A DNA stretch of 64,000 nt from Flavisolibacter ginsenosidimutans (GTDB lineage: Bacteria > Bacteroidota > Bacteroidia > Chitinophagales > Chitinophagaceae). Positions 25,983 through 35,497 of the stretch are shown one piece after another. Where the stretch lies: contig NZ_CP042433.1 in NCBI RefSeq assembly GCF_007970805.1, forward strand, positions 1,240,001-1,304,000. The letters are read 5' to 3'. Under the pieces are notes generated by a model. The model saw only the letters and a list, made by a program, of their open reading frames with translations. It was not told the DNA's origin and did no database searches. The position numbers were made by a program, and so were the translations under genes. The stretch's first letter is position 1; each line of letters begins with the position of its first letter.

Positions 25983-26396
25983 TTACAATTGCTCAGCAAC
26001 AAAATCCCAACTGTATTGCTTTATCATGTCCCGCACTTCTCTAAACTTCTGCATAATTTCTTCTTCCGTTCCGGTCGCCTTTCCAGGATCAGGAAAATTG
26101 TGGTGAAACTTCTTCGCACTGGAAGGAAAGTATGGGCATCTTTCTTTTGCGTTGTCGCACACGGTAATGACAAAATCAAAATTTAGATTTCTGTATTCCG
26201 CCACATTGTTTGACGTGTGGTGCGAAATATCAATGCCGTCTTCTTTCATGATCTGAACAGCTCTTGGGTTGACACCGTGTGTTTCTACGCCTGCACTGTA
26301 CACTTCTGCCTTGTCTCCGGCGAAGTGCCGCAAGTAGCCTTCCGCCATTTGACTTCTACAACTGTTCCCGGTACAAAGCACTAAAATCTTTTTCAT
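25983..26396 (-). CDS. arsC: Thioredoxin-type arsenate reductase
   Basis: 137 residues of the low-molecular-weight phosphatase fold. The P-loop CTGNSCRS begins with nucleophilic Cys8; Cys80 and Cys87 (TVCDNAKERCPYF) complete the redox relay as in the Staphylococcus pI258 type (C10, C82, C89). It reduces arsenate to arsenite with thioredoxin. No arsenite pump or ArsR regulator lies adjacent. It is on the same strand as the restriction operon but separated by 95 bases from it. Confidence 0.92.
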   Translation of the reverse strand: MKKILVLCTGNSCRSQMAEGYLRHFAGDKAEVYSAGVETHGVNPRAVQIMKEDGIDISHHTSNNVAEYRNLNFDFVITVCDNAKERCPYFPSSAKKFHHNFPDPGKATGTEEEIMQKFREVRDMIKQYSWDFVAEQL

Positions 26397-26491
26397 TCGT
26401 CTATCTTACCGATACTGATAAGCTTCCAAAGAAGATTGATAACGGTAAAGCGGCATCAAACTCATTACCGGTGAAAATTCAACTGCTCCTT

Positions 26492-26824
26492 TCACTTTTC
26501 TCTTTCCACTTGTTTGCCGGAAAGCTTCTTTAGCCGCAACTCCAATTTTTCATAATCGCCCAAATACGCTGCCATCAAGCTTTTCCAAAGCTTGCCGTGA
26601 TTGGGTACATTGAAATGCAGCAGCTCGTGAACAATCACGTATTCACCAAGGTCTTTGTCCATGTCAAGAAGTTCTTTATTAAAATTGAGGTTGCCGTCGG
26701 TTGAACATGAAGCCCACTTGTTGGTCATCGGCCGCAGCGCAAGCGAGTTTACTTTGACGTTCATTTTTTCCGCTACCCGATAAACCTGCTCTTTAAATTC
26801 TTTCTTGTCCTTCCACTTTGCCAT
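26492..26824 (-). CDS. YgjP-type (DUF45) zinc metallopeptidase
   Basis: 110 residues with the zinc motif HELLH (His66, Glu67, His70) and the downstream His76 in NHGKLWKSLM, and the NKWASCSTDGNLNFN stretch typical of YgjP/SprT-like peptidases. It lacks the usual N-terminal half of the ~230-residue YgjP proteins, so it is the short form. It starts 3 bases after hsdR and so is the last gene of the hsdM-hsdS-hsdR operon. Its role there is unknown; processing or turnover of the restriction complex would be inference. Confidence 0.88.
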   Translation of the reverse strand: MAKWKDKKEFKEQVYRVAEKMNVKVNSLALRPMTNKWASCSTDGNLNFNKELLDMDKDLGEYVIVHELLHFNVPNHGKLWKSLMAAYLGDYEKLELRLKKLSGKQVEREK

Positions 26825-26827
26825 GCA

Positions 26828-29764
26828 CTACAATTTAAACGCAATGAATAAATGGTTGAACAAATCATCCACCAGCTTTGCCACCTTGTCCAAATCATCT
26901 TCTTCGGCAAAGACAGCATAGTAAATTGCTTTGCGCAGTTCCCTTAATTCTTTTTCGCTGCTGCGCCAATTCGGGTGATTGATGAACTCACCTTTTATTT
27001 GCCCCGTTACTTCCTCCGGATTTTTAAGCCCTCTTTCCAGCAAGGTTTTGTAAACAAAAAAAGTCAAATCATCGTAGCCTTTTTCCGCTTGTTCTTTGCG
27101 CCGCTTTAGGTCTTCTTCCAATAACTTTTTTATTTCGTCTAGCGCCTCTTGTGTGCTTTGCTGCCTGCTTTCATAATTCTCTTCTACGGCTTCGGCTCTT
27201 TCCCTTATGCCGACCAAAAACGGGTCGTCTGAATTTTCTTCCGCTATTTTTTCGATGCTCTTAATCAGGTTGATGACTCTTGTGTTGTCGTTCCCGCTGG
27301 CATCCTTTATTTTCTCAATAGTTTGTTCGTTGATTTCGAAAAACTCGTTGTTGAAATCGGGAACCGAACCCGCCACCTTGCTTTGCACCAACTCGTTTGT
27401 CTTGCGCTGAAATTCCCTGTCCACCTGCACCCGTTTTGCATAGGCATTTCTCACCACACCGTAAATGGCCGAAACGGTTGCGTACGTGTCAATATAGGGC
27501 CGAAGGAACTTGTCCGGTGAAATGATCTCGTAAAGCATTTCAATTTCCTTGTAGAGTTTAAAGAACTCTTTGCGCCGGGATTTATCACGGAAATAATCAA
27601 TCAGGTTGTCCGTGTCTTTGTCGTTGAAGTTGTGTTTAATCAGTTCCAAATACGGCGGCACATTCTTGTCCATCTTTGACTGAAACAGGTATTTCAACAA
27701 TTGAATGTCCTTTACAATGGCATTGATTTCATCGCTGTCAAAGGCCAGCGCTTTTTCGAGGTTTTCAAAGATGCCCACAAAGTCAAGCACAAAGCCGTGC
27801 GGCTTTACCATCTCCTTTTCTTCGTTCTCATAAGGACGGTTTACCCTTGCAATGGCTTGCAGCAGCGTATGGTCACGCATGGGTTTGTCCAGGTACATGG
27901 CGTACAAAATGGGTGCATCAAAACCCGTCAATAGTTTTTCGGTAACGATTAAGATTTTCGGGTATTCGTCCAGCTTTGTAAACTTCTTGCGGATTTCTTT
28001 TTCCCGTTTAGCGTCGTTGTGATAAGCTTTTAATTCTTCGGTGTCGTTGTTGTTGCCGGTGTACACCACTTCGGAATATTCGGGCGGCAGGTATTTGTCC
28101 AATGCTTTTTTATAAAGGGCACAAGCCGGACGATCAACGCCAACCAGAAAGGCTTTGTAACCCAAAGGCTCTACGTTTTCCTTGTAATGTTTGGCCACGT
28201 AAGCCGCCACTTTATCCACTCTTTCCGTTCCTTTTAAAAAGTTTTTGGTGTTCACGGCACGTTCCAAAATCTTGTTCAGTTCTTCAATGTCATTCACACC
28301 GTACGCATCGGCTAAATTCAAAAACTCCTGTTCCAAAATTTCTTTCGGCACCAGCAAATCGTTTGGCGCCATGCCGTAGAAAAGCGGCAGTGTGGTTCCG
28401 TCTACTATGCTGTCGGCAATGGAATATTTGTGCAGGTAGCCCTGGTCGTCGTCAATGCCAAAGGTTTTAAACGTGCCTTTGCCGTAAACCGTTTTGTCAA
28501 CGGGTGTTCCGGTAAAACCAATGAAGGTGGCATTGGGCACGGCGGCCATTAAAAAGTTGCCAAGGTCGCCGCCGGTGGTGCGGTGCGCTTCGTCAATGAG
28601 CACATAAATATTCTTTCGCAAACTCACGTTGGCCGGCATGTCCCTGAACTTGTGCACCATGCTTACAACGATGCCCCGGTAGTCTTGCTTCAACAGTTTT
28701 TGCAAGTCCTGAATGCTGTCCGCAGGCTCTACGTTGTTCACGCCAATGGACGCCAGGTTTTTGAGCATCTGGTCTTCCAGTTCGTTGCGGTCTATCATCA
28801 GCAGAACGGTTGGCTTCTCCGCTTGCGGCGCCTTAAACAACAACTCCGCTGTTTTAATCATGGTGTAGGTCTTGCCGCTGCCTTGCGTGTGCCACACCAG
28901 GCCACGTTGCTTTGTTGGGTCCAAAGCTCTTTCCACCACTTTGTCAACGGCGGCTTTTTGGTGCTGGCGCAAAATGAACTTGGCCAGTTCTTCGTTCTGC
29001 TCCGCAAACAGGATAAACTTTTTCAGCAGGTCGAGAACGTGCTGAATGTTGCAGAAGGATTTTAGCTTGGCTTCGAGGTTGCCGATCTCTTCATCCTTCC
29101 AGTTAAAGATGTTGCGGCGAACGGTGTTCCAGGTAACGCCGTAGGAAAAGCCGATGCTTTCCGTAGCGGTAAACAATTGCTGCGGCACCATCAGTTCGGG
29201 TGTCTCGCGGTGGTAACGGCGCAACTGGTCAATGCCGATGGCGATGGCTTCGTCTTTGGTGGCGTTCTTGCATTCAATCACCACCACCGGAATGCCGTTG
29301 ATGAAGAAAACCACATCGGCACGGTTGGCGTACTGACCGTTGTACAAATAATATTCTTCGCTTACTTCATACACGTTGTTCGCCGGGTTGTCATAATCAA
29401 TGAGGATAAGATTAAACTCTCGCCCTTCGGCTTTGCTGAAAAATGTTTTGACCCCTTGCAGGTAGTGCAGAAAATCGCGGTTGCCGTGAATGGTGGGCAG
29501 GGGTAAATTCAACAGGCGAAGAAGGTCATCTTTTGCGGTGGGGCTGCCTGCATCGAACTGCGGGTTAAACTGCGCCACTTTTTGAAACAAGGTATCGGCA
29601 AAAAAGCGGCTGGCCGCTTTTGCTTTTTCTTTTGGCGAAGCCGCCGACGCATTAAAACCACGGCGGCGTTCCGCTTCGCTTTGCGAAACAACGTTCCAGC
29701 CAATTTCGCAGGCGTATTTTAAGATGCGGGCCTGGACGCTTTTGTGTTCGGTGGGTTTGGGCAT
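26828..29764 (-). CDS. hsdR: Type I restriction enzyme, R (nuclease/translocase) subunit
   Basis: 978 residues, full length for the family. The N-terminal PD-(D/E)xK nuclease shows Asp150 and Glu164-x-Lys166 (ANRADVVFFING...VVVIECKN). The SF2 motor follows with Walker A HTQGSGKT (295-299), DEAH at 391-394 and the motif III GFTGTPV, then motif VI QAIARVNRPY. A helical C-terminal region (about 690-978) should bind the methylase core. It cuts unmodified DNA after translocation with HsdM and HsdS. It begins 9 bases after the hsdS stop. Confidence 0.97.
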   Translation of the reverse strand: MPKPTEHKSVQARILKYACEIGWNVVSQSEAERRRGFNASAASPKEKAKAASRFFADTLFQKVAQFNPQFDAGSPTAKDDLLRLLNLPLPTIHGNRDFLHYLQGVKTFFSKAEGREFNLILIDYDNPANNVYEVSEEYYLYNGQYANRADVVFFINGIPVVVIECKNATKDEAIAIGIDQLRRYHRETPELMVPQQLFTATESIGFSYGVTWNTVRRNIFNWKDEEIGNLEAKLKSFCNIQHVLDLLKKFILFAEQNEELAKFILRQHQKAAVDKVVERALDPTKQRGLVWHTQGSGKTYTMIKTAELLFKAPQAEKPTVLLMIDRNELEDQMLKNLASIGVNNVEPADSIQDLQKLLKQDYRGIVVSMVHKFRDMPANVSLRKNIYVLIDEAHRTTGGDLGNFLMAAVPNATFIGFTGTPVDKTVYGKGTFKTFGIDDDQGYLHKYSIADSIVDGTTLPLFYGMAPNDLLVPKEILEQEFLNLADAYGVNDIEELNKILERAVNTKNFLKGTERVDKVAAYVAKHYKENVEPLGYKAFLVGVDRPACALYKKALDKYLPPEYSEVVYTGNNNDTEELKAYHNDAKREKEIRKKFTKLDEYPKILIVTEKLLTGFDAPILYAMYLDKPMRDHTLLQAIARVNRPYENEEKEMVKPHGFVLDFVGIFENLEKALAFDSDEINAIVKDIQLLKYLFQSKMDKNVPPYLELIKHNFNDKDTDNLIDYFRDKSRRKEFFKLYKEIEMLYEIISPDKFLRPYIDTYATVSAIYGVVRNAYAKRVQVDREFQRKTNELVQSKVAGSVPDFNNEFFEINEQTIEKIKDASGNDNTRVINLIKSIEKIAEENSDDPFLVGIRERAEAVEENYESRQQSTQEALDEIKKLLEEDLKRRKEQAEKGYDDLTFFVYKTLLERGLKNPEEVTGQIKGEFINHPNWRSSEKELRELRKAIYYAVFAEEDDLDKVAKLVDDLFNHLFIAFKL

Positions 29765-29773
29765 TGCTTTCTT

Positions 29774-31087
29774 TTATGCTTCGGCGGCCATCGTTAACGG
29801 TTCGTCGCTTAGCGTGTATTCTTTTGCAAGGTTTTCAAATTCCAGGTCGTGCACACGTCTTTGTCCGGTCATTAATTCGTGCAAAAGGGTTTTGAACAAA
29901 TCGGTGAGAGTTTGCTTTTTCTTTTTATGTATTGAGATTCTTTCATCGAAACATTTAAGAGTAGAAACGATGAACTCTTGGTCAGCGATGGTTTTGGAGT
30001 AAGCGATTTCAATTCCTTTAATCAATGTTCCACTTAAATTTTTTTGATTAGCTCCATGACCAAGGCTTCTGATGAAGTCATAATGAAATTCAAAAAAGTA
30101 ATAGAGGTATTCGCTTAAAATTTCTTGTTCATTTCTTGGAATGATAGCAGCACATGCTTGGTTGATAGTTGCATCTATACCAAGCAAAGCCACTTTCCCT
30201 CTCGTAATTCCTTGCCCGTACATTGCCATCAATAACGTTCCTTTTGGGTAGAGTTTAGCGGATGAATTTTTTAAACCCAATTCAGTAATGTGCTCTTCGG
30301 CTTCATTTATGACACAATAATCTACTTCTCCAGTTTTCACCCACGGGATTGTTCCGCCATTCCAGTATTTGCTTTCAGTTCTACTTGGAGTTCCGCCTGA
30401 AGTCACATCAGCTAACTTACCCAATTTCACCACCTCCCAACTCTCCGGCACGGGCCCAATCTCTGTTTGTTTTTGGCGTTCGCCTTTGGTGCCTTCGGTA
30501 AAGAGTTTTTGCATCAGGGCTTTTTTGAGTTCGGTAGTGGTGCGAATGAGTTTGTCCTGCTGCTCTATTGCTTTTTGTACCGTGCTTAATACATAGGCTA
30601 TTTTGCGTTGTTCGGGAAGCGGCGGAAGAAGTAATTGAAATGATTTTATGTTGGACAACGATAATTTCGGTTGCGCATTTTTCGACATTCTCGACAACAA
30701 ATCTTCTTTATTGTGACTTGCCGATAAAAAGAAAACAAGGAAATCTCTATCAAGTAAATTCTTGTCTTTGACAATTAACCGAGCTGCATTCTCTGTAAGA
30801 TTTGCACCATCCAAAACATCAGGTATTTTTCCTACAAATCCAATTGTTCCGGCTATTGAAATAAAAACATCTTCCTTTTTGATGATGTAGTTCTTTATCT
30901 TTTCTTGAATTCTTGGTGACAAGTATTTAATGTCAGAAGTGTTAACTGTATAATTTTCAAAATCGGTAACTCTTATATAAGGAAATGGTGTGGGGTTATC
31001 AAGCAATCGTTCTCCTTTTGGTAATCTTTTGCCACCTTTAACGTCTACGATTTTTTCTAAAATTTCTACTTCCCAGCCTTTCATCAT
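29774..31087 (-). CDS. hsdS: Type I restriction enzyme, S (specificity) subunit
   Basis: 437 residues with two target-recognition domains, each followed by a conserved helix. The first half ends with LPPLPEQRKIAYVLSTVQKAIEQQDKLI and the second begins with IGPVPESWEVVKLGKLADVTSGGTPSR; the last helix is STLKCFDERISIHKKKKQTLTDLFKTLLHEL. Each recognition domain reads one half of a split DNA target; the target cannot be predicted here. Its start overlaps the hsdM stop by 4 bases (ATGA), showing translational coupling. Confidence 0.95.
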   Translation of the reverse strand: MMKGWEVEILEKIVDVKGGKRLPKGERLLDNPTPFPYIRVTDFENYTVNTSDIKYLSPRIQEKIKNYIIKKEDVFISIAGTIGFVGKIPDVLDGANLTENAARLIVKDKNLLDRDFLVFFLSASHNKEDLLSRMSKNAQPKLSLSNIKSFQLLLPPLPEQRKIAYVLSTVQKAIEQQDKLIRTTTELKKALMQKLFTEGTKGERQKQTEIGPVPESWEVVKLGKLADVTSGGTPSRTESKYWNGGTIPWVKTGEVDYCVINEAEEHITELGLKNSSAKLYPKGTLLMAMYGQGITRGKVALLGIDATINQACAAIIPRNEQEILSEYLYYFFEFHYDFIRSLGHGANQKNLSGTLIKGIEIAYSKTIADQEFIVSTLKCFDERISIHKKKKQTLTDLFKTLLHELMTGQRRVHDLEFENLAKEYTLSDEPLTMAAEA

Positions 31088-32655
31088 ATCCCCAACTTTT
31101 CAAAAATGTTTTTCAATTCCGCATTGTACACAGCAGCTTCTTCTTCCAACGCAGCCAGTTCGTCCACTATTTCGGCAATAGGCCGGTAGGTTTCCGCATC
31201 GGTAATTTGTATGTAGCGGCTGGGGCTAATGTTGTAGTCGTTCTTTACCACTTCTTCCCGGCTTACCAGGCGGGCAAATTTTTCTTCTTCGGCAAACGTT
31301 GTGTAAGCCGCCGCAATGCGCTCGATACCGGCTTCTGTAATGTAGTTTTTCGGGTCGCCTTTTACAAACTCTTTGCCGGCGTGCAGGAGGTAAAGCTTGT
31401 CCCCATGTTGCTTGGCCTTGTTCAAAAAGATAACAATGCCCGGCGCCGAGGTATTGTAAAACAGATTTTCGGGCAGGTAAATCACGCCTTCAATCAAGTC
31501 CTCGTCCACAAACCATTTGCGCACATCTTTCTCTTTGTTGGTGCCCTGGTTGCCGCTGCCACGGCTGGCGGCGCCGGTGTCTAAAATCACGGCGGCCCTT
31601 CCGCCCTCATTCAGGCTGCTGTAAATGTGCTGCATCCAGCCCCAGTCAATTTTGCCGCCGCAACTGCCGGCGGGAAAGCGGCTCATTTCGTCGTTGATAA
31701 AAAAATCGTCGCTGATGTAGGAAAGGCTGTCACGGCCCTGGTTCCACATAGGGTTGGCCACAATGCGGTCGAAGGTTTTTAGCTTGCCGCCTTTTCTAAA
31801 TTTGGGGTTCTTCAGCGTGTCGCCAATTTCAATGTCGCCTTCCATGTCGTGTATCACCATGTTCATTTTGCTCATGGCCCAGGTGGCCGGTGTAAACTCT
31901 TGCCCGTATAATTTTAGCGGTGCGTACTTGGTTTTGCTTTTCAACGTCATCTTTTCTTCCATCACCAGCTCGCACTTTACCAGCAAGCCGCCGCTGCCGC
32001 AACAAGGGTCGTATATTTCCATGCCCGGTTCGGCATCCATAATTTTTGCCATGATGAAGCCCACTTCGGCAGGCGTGTAAAACTCGCCGGCGCTTTGCCC
32101 GCTGCCTTCGGCAAACTTGCGAATGAGGTATTCGTAGCTGCGGCCAATGATGTCGGGTTCCACGTCGTTTAAGCCCAATCGTTTTTCGGCAATCTTTTCA
32201 ATGAGCTTGCTCAGGCGGTCGTCGTCTATATCGCGTTGGCCGTGGGTGGTGGCGTTGAAATCAATGCGGTCAATGATGCCTTGCAGCGAGGTGTTTTCTT
32301 TTGCCACCGAACGCAGGATGCCCGTGAGCTGTTCGCCTATCTTATCGCTCAGGGTCCTGATTACGTCCCAGGTGGTTTCTGATTCAGGGTCTTTTGGGCG
32401 AAGGGGCATGTAAAACCGCACGAGGGATTTGTCCCGCTCTACCAATTGCAAGGCTTTGGTTCTGGTTTTTACTTTTTCAGCAATGCGGTCTATCTCATCG
32501 TCAAATACGTCGCACAATCTTTTTACGAAGATGAGCGGTAGAATATAGTCTTTGTATTTGGCGGCATCGGCTGCGCCTCTAATGCTGCAGGCTGCGTCCC
32601 AGATCCACGCTTCCATGGATTTTACTTTCTCTACGCTTCCGTTTTGTTTGGCCAT
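31084..32655 (-). CDS. hsdM: Type I restriction-modification DNA methyltransferase (M) subunit
   Basis: 523 residues from ATG 32655 (a Met three codons upstream, 32664, is also possible). An N-terminal helical HsdM_N region (about 10-165) precedes the N6-adenine methyltransferase domain: the SAM-binding motif DPCCGSGG (near 216-223) and the catalytic NPMW (near 301-304) in place of the more common NPPF. SAGEFYTPAEV marks the family. It methylates adenine in the site chosen by HsdS. First gene of the hsdM-hsdS-hsdR-peptidase operon. Confidence 0.96.
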   Translation of the reverse strand: MAKQNGSVEKVKSMEAWIWDAACSIRGAADAAKYKDYILPLIFVKRLCDVFDDEIDRIAEKVKTRTKALQLVERDKSLVRFYMPLRPKDPESETTWDVIRTLSDKIGEQLTGILRSVAKENTSLQGIIDRIDFNATTHGQRDIDDDRLSKLIEKIAEKRLGLNDVEPDIIGRSYEYLIRKFAEGSGQSAGEFYTPAEVGFIMAKIMDAEPGMEIYDPCCGSGGLLVKCELVMEEKMTLKSKTKYAPLKLYGQEFTPATWAMSKMNMVIHDMEGDIEIGDTLKNPKFRKGGKLKTFDRIVANPMWNQGRDSLSYISDDFFINDEMSRFPAGSCGGKIDWGWMQHIYSSLNEGGRAAVILDTGAASRGSGNQGTNKEKDVRKWFVDEDLIEGVIYLPENLFYNTSAPGIVIFLNKAKQHGDKLYLLHAGKEFVKGDPKNYITEAGIERIAAAYTTFAEEEKFARLVSREEVVKNDYNISPSRYIQITDAETYRPIAEIVDELAALEEEAAVYNAELKNIFEKLGI

Positions 32656-32825
32656 CGTTAGCAACTGGTTGTTTAAAAAGCAGGTAAATTCCGGACAATG
32701 TTTACTGCGCCAAGATACATTTTGTAACGTAGGTGTTGAGTGCTGGGGAAAGTATTTTTTATAAGAACGCGGTCAGCGTCGGATTTGCGTTTTTGCGGTA
32801 TTTGCCTGAAGGAATGATGCTGGGG

Positions 32826-33263
32826 TTATAAAGAATAAAAGTACCCTCGTTCGCCTTTTCTTTTTTCACGCCTTACTCGTCCGTGCTTAACGGGCATTGC
32901 CAGAAGTGCCGAGAAAAATTTTTGCTTGTCGTGATGATGACGCAGCAGCGGTTCACGCTGTTCCAGCAGTTCAATCATCTCTTTTGATTGCAGGGGTCTT
33001 TCAGCTCTTTGAAGAATGAATACAATCTTTCCAACCCAAGTGGCATCTTTTCTGTAGCCATCGGCAGGGCTTTCGTATTGAGTTAGCTTTTCTTTCAGTG
33101 TTTTTATTTCTGCTTGCAGCTTTTGAACTTCCAGGTAGGCATCCTTAAGCAAGGAGTAAGCCGATTGCAGACGCAAATCTTTTTTGTTTTGCAGTTCTTC
33201 GGCTTCTTGCGGTGTATCGGCTTTTGTTTTTGCCGCTCGTAAACGTGTATAGGTATCTCTCAT
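32826..33263 (-). CDS. Coiled-coil protein with a winged-helix-like C-terminal domain
   Basis: 145 residues. Residues about 15-70 are a heptad-rich coiled coil (AYSLLKDAYLEVQKLQAEIKTLKEKL). Residues about 75-145 (WVGKIVFILQRAERPLQSKEMIELLEQ, KFFSALLAMPVKHGRVRREKR, GYFYSL) have the pattern of a winged-helix domain with a basic wing. It looks like a DNA-binding dimer. It lies 160 bases upstream of hsdM in the same orientation and could regulate it; that is inference. No known family recognised. Confidence 0.7.
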   Translation of the reverse strand: MRDTYTRLRAAKTKADTPQEAEELQNKKDLRLQSAYSLLKDAYLEVQKLQAEIKTLKEKLTQYESPADGYRKDATWVGKIVFILQRAERPLQSKEMIELLEQREPLLRHHHDKQKFFSALLAMPVKHGRVRREKRKGERGYFYSL

Positions 33264-33551
33264 AGGTATTGATGCAATGGTTTTGATAGGCTCTCAGCAA
33301 TGTATTCTAACGCTACTCTAACGCAACCCGTTATCTGTTCTAATTCCATTCAAACGGTATTCTAATAAAACCGGTAGGGGCTGTCATTAATTTCCGATCG
33401 CTTTGCTAAAGTAATCACTACTACTAATTTACTTAGCAAAATATTTAGTTATCCACATTGCTCCAAAACCAGTCCCAAACGTGCCCAAACCGGACAGGGT
33501 ATTTTTCGGCCGCTCTATATTGCGCCGCTATTTACTAAAACAATTAGTCTT

Positions 33552-33896
33552 ATGAAAACCCAAAAGAAATGCGCTGTTTGTGAAAATGCCTTGACCATTG
33601 CACCCACTGTTCGCCCCAGCTATGAAGACGTTGAATTAATCAACCCAAAGAAAGTACCCCTAACACCAGCTATTCTTCGAAGCTTCGATGGCTTTGAAAA
33701 AGTAACCGATGAAGAAGCAGAAAACATCTGCAAAACCTCTGCTGCCTTTGCCATGCTGCTGCTTCAGCTCTTGGCCCGTAAAAATGCACCAACTATTGAA
33801 AATCAAGAAGTTGTATATTTGAGCGAGCAAGAACAAGCACCAATAAGAAACATAAACGAACACCTATCTAAACCCTCTAAAAACAAAGCCGCATGA
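33552..33896 (+). CDS. Small CxxC protein coupled to the serine recombinase
   Basis: 114 residues. An N-terminal CxxC (C7, C10 in KKCAVCENAL) is followed by PSYEDVELINPKKVPLTPAILRSFDGFEKVTDEEAENICKTSAAFAMLL, a helical segment, then a polar tail. No known domain is recognised. Its stop overlaps the recombinase start by 4 bases (ATGA), so the two are translated together. Small proteins in this position can be recombination directionality factors; this is a suggestion only. Confidence 0.75.
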   Translation: MKTQKKCAVCENALTIAPTVRPSYEDVELINPKKVPLTPAILRSFDGFEKVTDEEAENICKTSAAFAMLLLQLLARKNAPTIENQEVVYLSEQEQAPIRNINEHLSKPSKNKAA

Positions 33897-35497
33897 GTTT
33901 GGAAGCCTTTCAACAATTTGGACACGCCTCATCCCTGAAGATGGTCGTTAACAACATAAAGAACGCCATTGTTTATACCCGCGTATCGTCTAAAGAACAA
34001 GCCGACAACAACCTTTCACTCCATTTTCAGAAGAAGGTGATTGAAGAATACGCAGCAAAACAAGGGTTGTCTATTCTTAATTACTTCGGGGGCACGTATG
34101 AATCGGCGAAAACCGATGGACGGAAAGAGTTCTTGCGAATGCTGGAGTTCATCAAGAAGCATAAAGGCAAAGTGTCACACATCTTAGTTTATACCCTCGA
34201 CCGTTTTTCAAGAACAGGTGGAGGCGCCATTAAACTCGCCCAAGACCTGCGGGAAAAGTATGGCGTCAGTGTTTTTGCGGTTACGCAACCCACAGACACG
34301 TCCAATCCAAGCGGTGTGTTGCACCAAAACATACAGCTTTTGTTTTCAGAATTTGATAATCAACTCAGAAAACAACGGGCAGTAGCGGGTATGAAAGAGA
34401 AATTTCAAAAAGGTGAATGGGTAACCCGTGTACCGCAAGGTTATGACATTGTAAAAGTCAACGGTGTTCGGAAGATTGTGGTGAATGAAGAAGGAAAGAA
34501 ATTAAGAAAAGCCTTCTTGTGGAGAGCGGACGGCATGAAGAACGAAGAAATCATCCAGCGGTTAAACAGAATGGGTGTCAAGATGTACAAGCAACAACTC
34601 ACCAAACTTTTCAAAAAGCCCTTTTATTGTGGCATTATCAATCACGGTATGTTGGATGGGCAGGTCCTAGAAGGCAATCATGAAAAGCTTATCTCCAAAG
34701 AAATCTTTCTCCAGGTAAATGGCCTTCACAAGGCAGCGGCAAATTACGGCGTTCCGCACAAGAAAGAAAGGGATGAAGTACCGCTTAAAGTCTTCATCAA
34801 ATGCGAAGACTGCAAAGAACCCTTCACTGGCTACATCGTGAAAGCAAAAGGTCTGTGGTATTACAAGTGCAGAACAAAAGGTTGCAAGTGCAACAAAAGC
34901 GCAAAGACATTGCACAAACAGTTTGAAGAACTTTTGTCTTCTTTCAGCATCGATCCAAAGATGTTGAAACCCCTTGTTTATCAGATTGAGCACTTTTTTG
35001 AGGAGTTGAATAAAGAGGGAATAGAACAGGAAAAGGAATTAAAGCAAAAATTGATCGAGGTGACAAAGAAGCTAGACACGATTGAAGAAAAACACTATGT
35101 GCTGGAGGAAATGAACAAGGAATCCTTTGAAAAATTTCATGTAAAATACCGCAAGGAAAGAGACGAGATCAGAGACGTAATGGGAAAGTTGACACCGCAG
35201 ATTTCGAACCTGAAAAAGAGTATTGAAGAAGCGCTTCTCTTTTCTACCAAACTCAGTGCGGTATGGGCTTCTAGCCCCGTGAGCGAAAAAGAAAAGCTGC
35301 AAAAACTCGTCTTTCCCGAAGGCATCCTCTATTCGAAGAAAATCGAGGGATTTCGAACCGAAAAAGTCAATTCGATTTTTTCCCTGATTGCAGAAGCAGC
35401 AAGGATTCTCGAAGAAAAGAAAAATGGGGGCAAACAAGCTTTAGCTAGTTTGTCCCCATCAGCGGAGAGAGAGGGATTCGAACCCCCGGACCTGTGA
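33893..35497 (+). CDS. Large serine recombinase
   Basis: 534 residues. The resolvase domain begins at IVYTRVSSKEQAD with the catalytic Ser32, and has LVYTLDRFSRTGGGA and FSEFDNQLRKQR. The Recombinase domain follows (GEWVTRVPQGYDI to FYCGIINHGML), then a zinc ribbon (CEDC near 303-306, C..CKC near 323-330), a coiled coil (about 365-445) and a C-terminal region. It integrates or excises DNA between short att sites. An in-frame Met17 is an alternative start. The last ~20 codons run through the terminator and 3' part of the tRNA-Ser gene on the opposite strand, ending AEREGFEPPDL, so the native stop may have been lost on integration. Confidence 0.93.
   Translation: MSLEAFQQFGHASSLKMVVNNIKNAIVYTRVSSKEQADNNLSLHFQKKVIEEYAAKQGLSILNYFGGTYESAKTDGRKEFLRMLEFIKKHKGKVSHILVYTLDRFSRTGGGAIKLAQDLREKYGVSVFAVTQPTDTSNPSGVLHQNIQLLFSEFDNQLRKQRAVAGMKEKFQKGEWVTRVPQGYDIVKVNGVRKIVVNEEGKKLRKAFLWRADGMKNEEIIQRLNRMGVKMYKQQLTKLFKKPFYCGIINHGMLDGQVLEGNHEKLISKEIFLQVNGLHKAAANYGVPHKKERDEVPLKVFIKCEDCKEPFTGYIVKAKGLWYYKCRTKGCKCNKSAKTLHKQFEELLSSFSIDPKMLKPLVYQIEHFFEELNKEGIEQEKELKQKLIEVTKKLDTIEEKHYVLEEMNKESFEKFHVKYRKERDEIRDVMGKLTPQISNLKKSIEEALLFSTKLSAVWASSPVSEKEKLQKLVFPEGILYSKKIEGFRTEKVNSIFSLIAEAARILEEKKNGGKQALASLSPSAEREGFEPPDL
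35424..35459 (-). terminator. Terminator of the tRNA-Ser gene, inside the recombinase frame
   Basis: On the minus strand a ~17-bp stem (ATGGGGACAAAC against GTTTGCCCCCAT, with inner AGCT pairs and two imperfect pairs) is followed by TTTTTCTTTTC. It starts 3 bases past the tRNA 3' end. Confidence 0.75.

Noticed and set aside
35461-35497. AEREGFEPPDL peptide as a real recombinase C-terminus
   Set aside because: This peptide is the antisense of a tRNA-Ser T arm and appears wherever a frame crosses such a gene. It is treated as read-through, not a domain.
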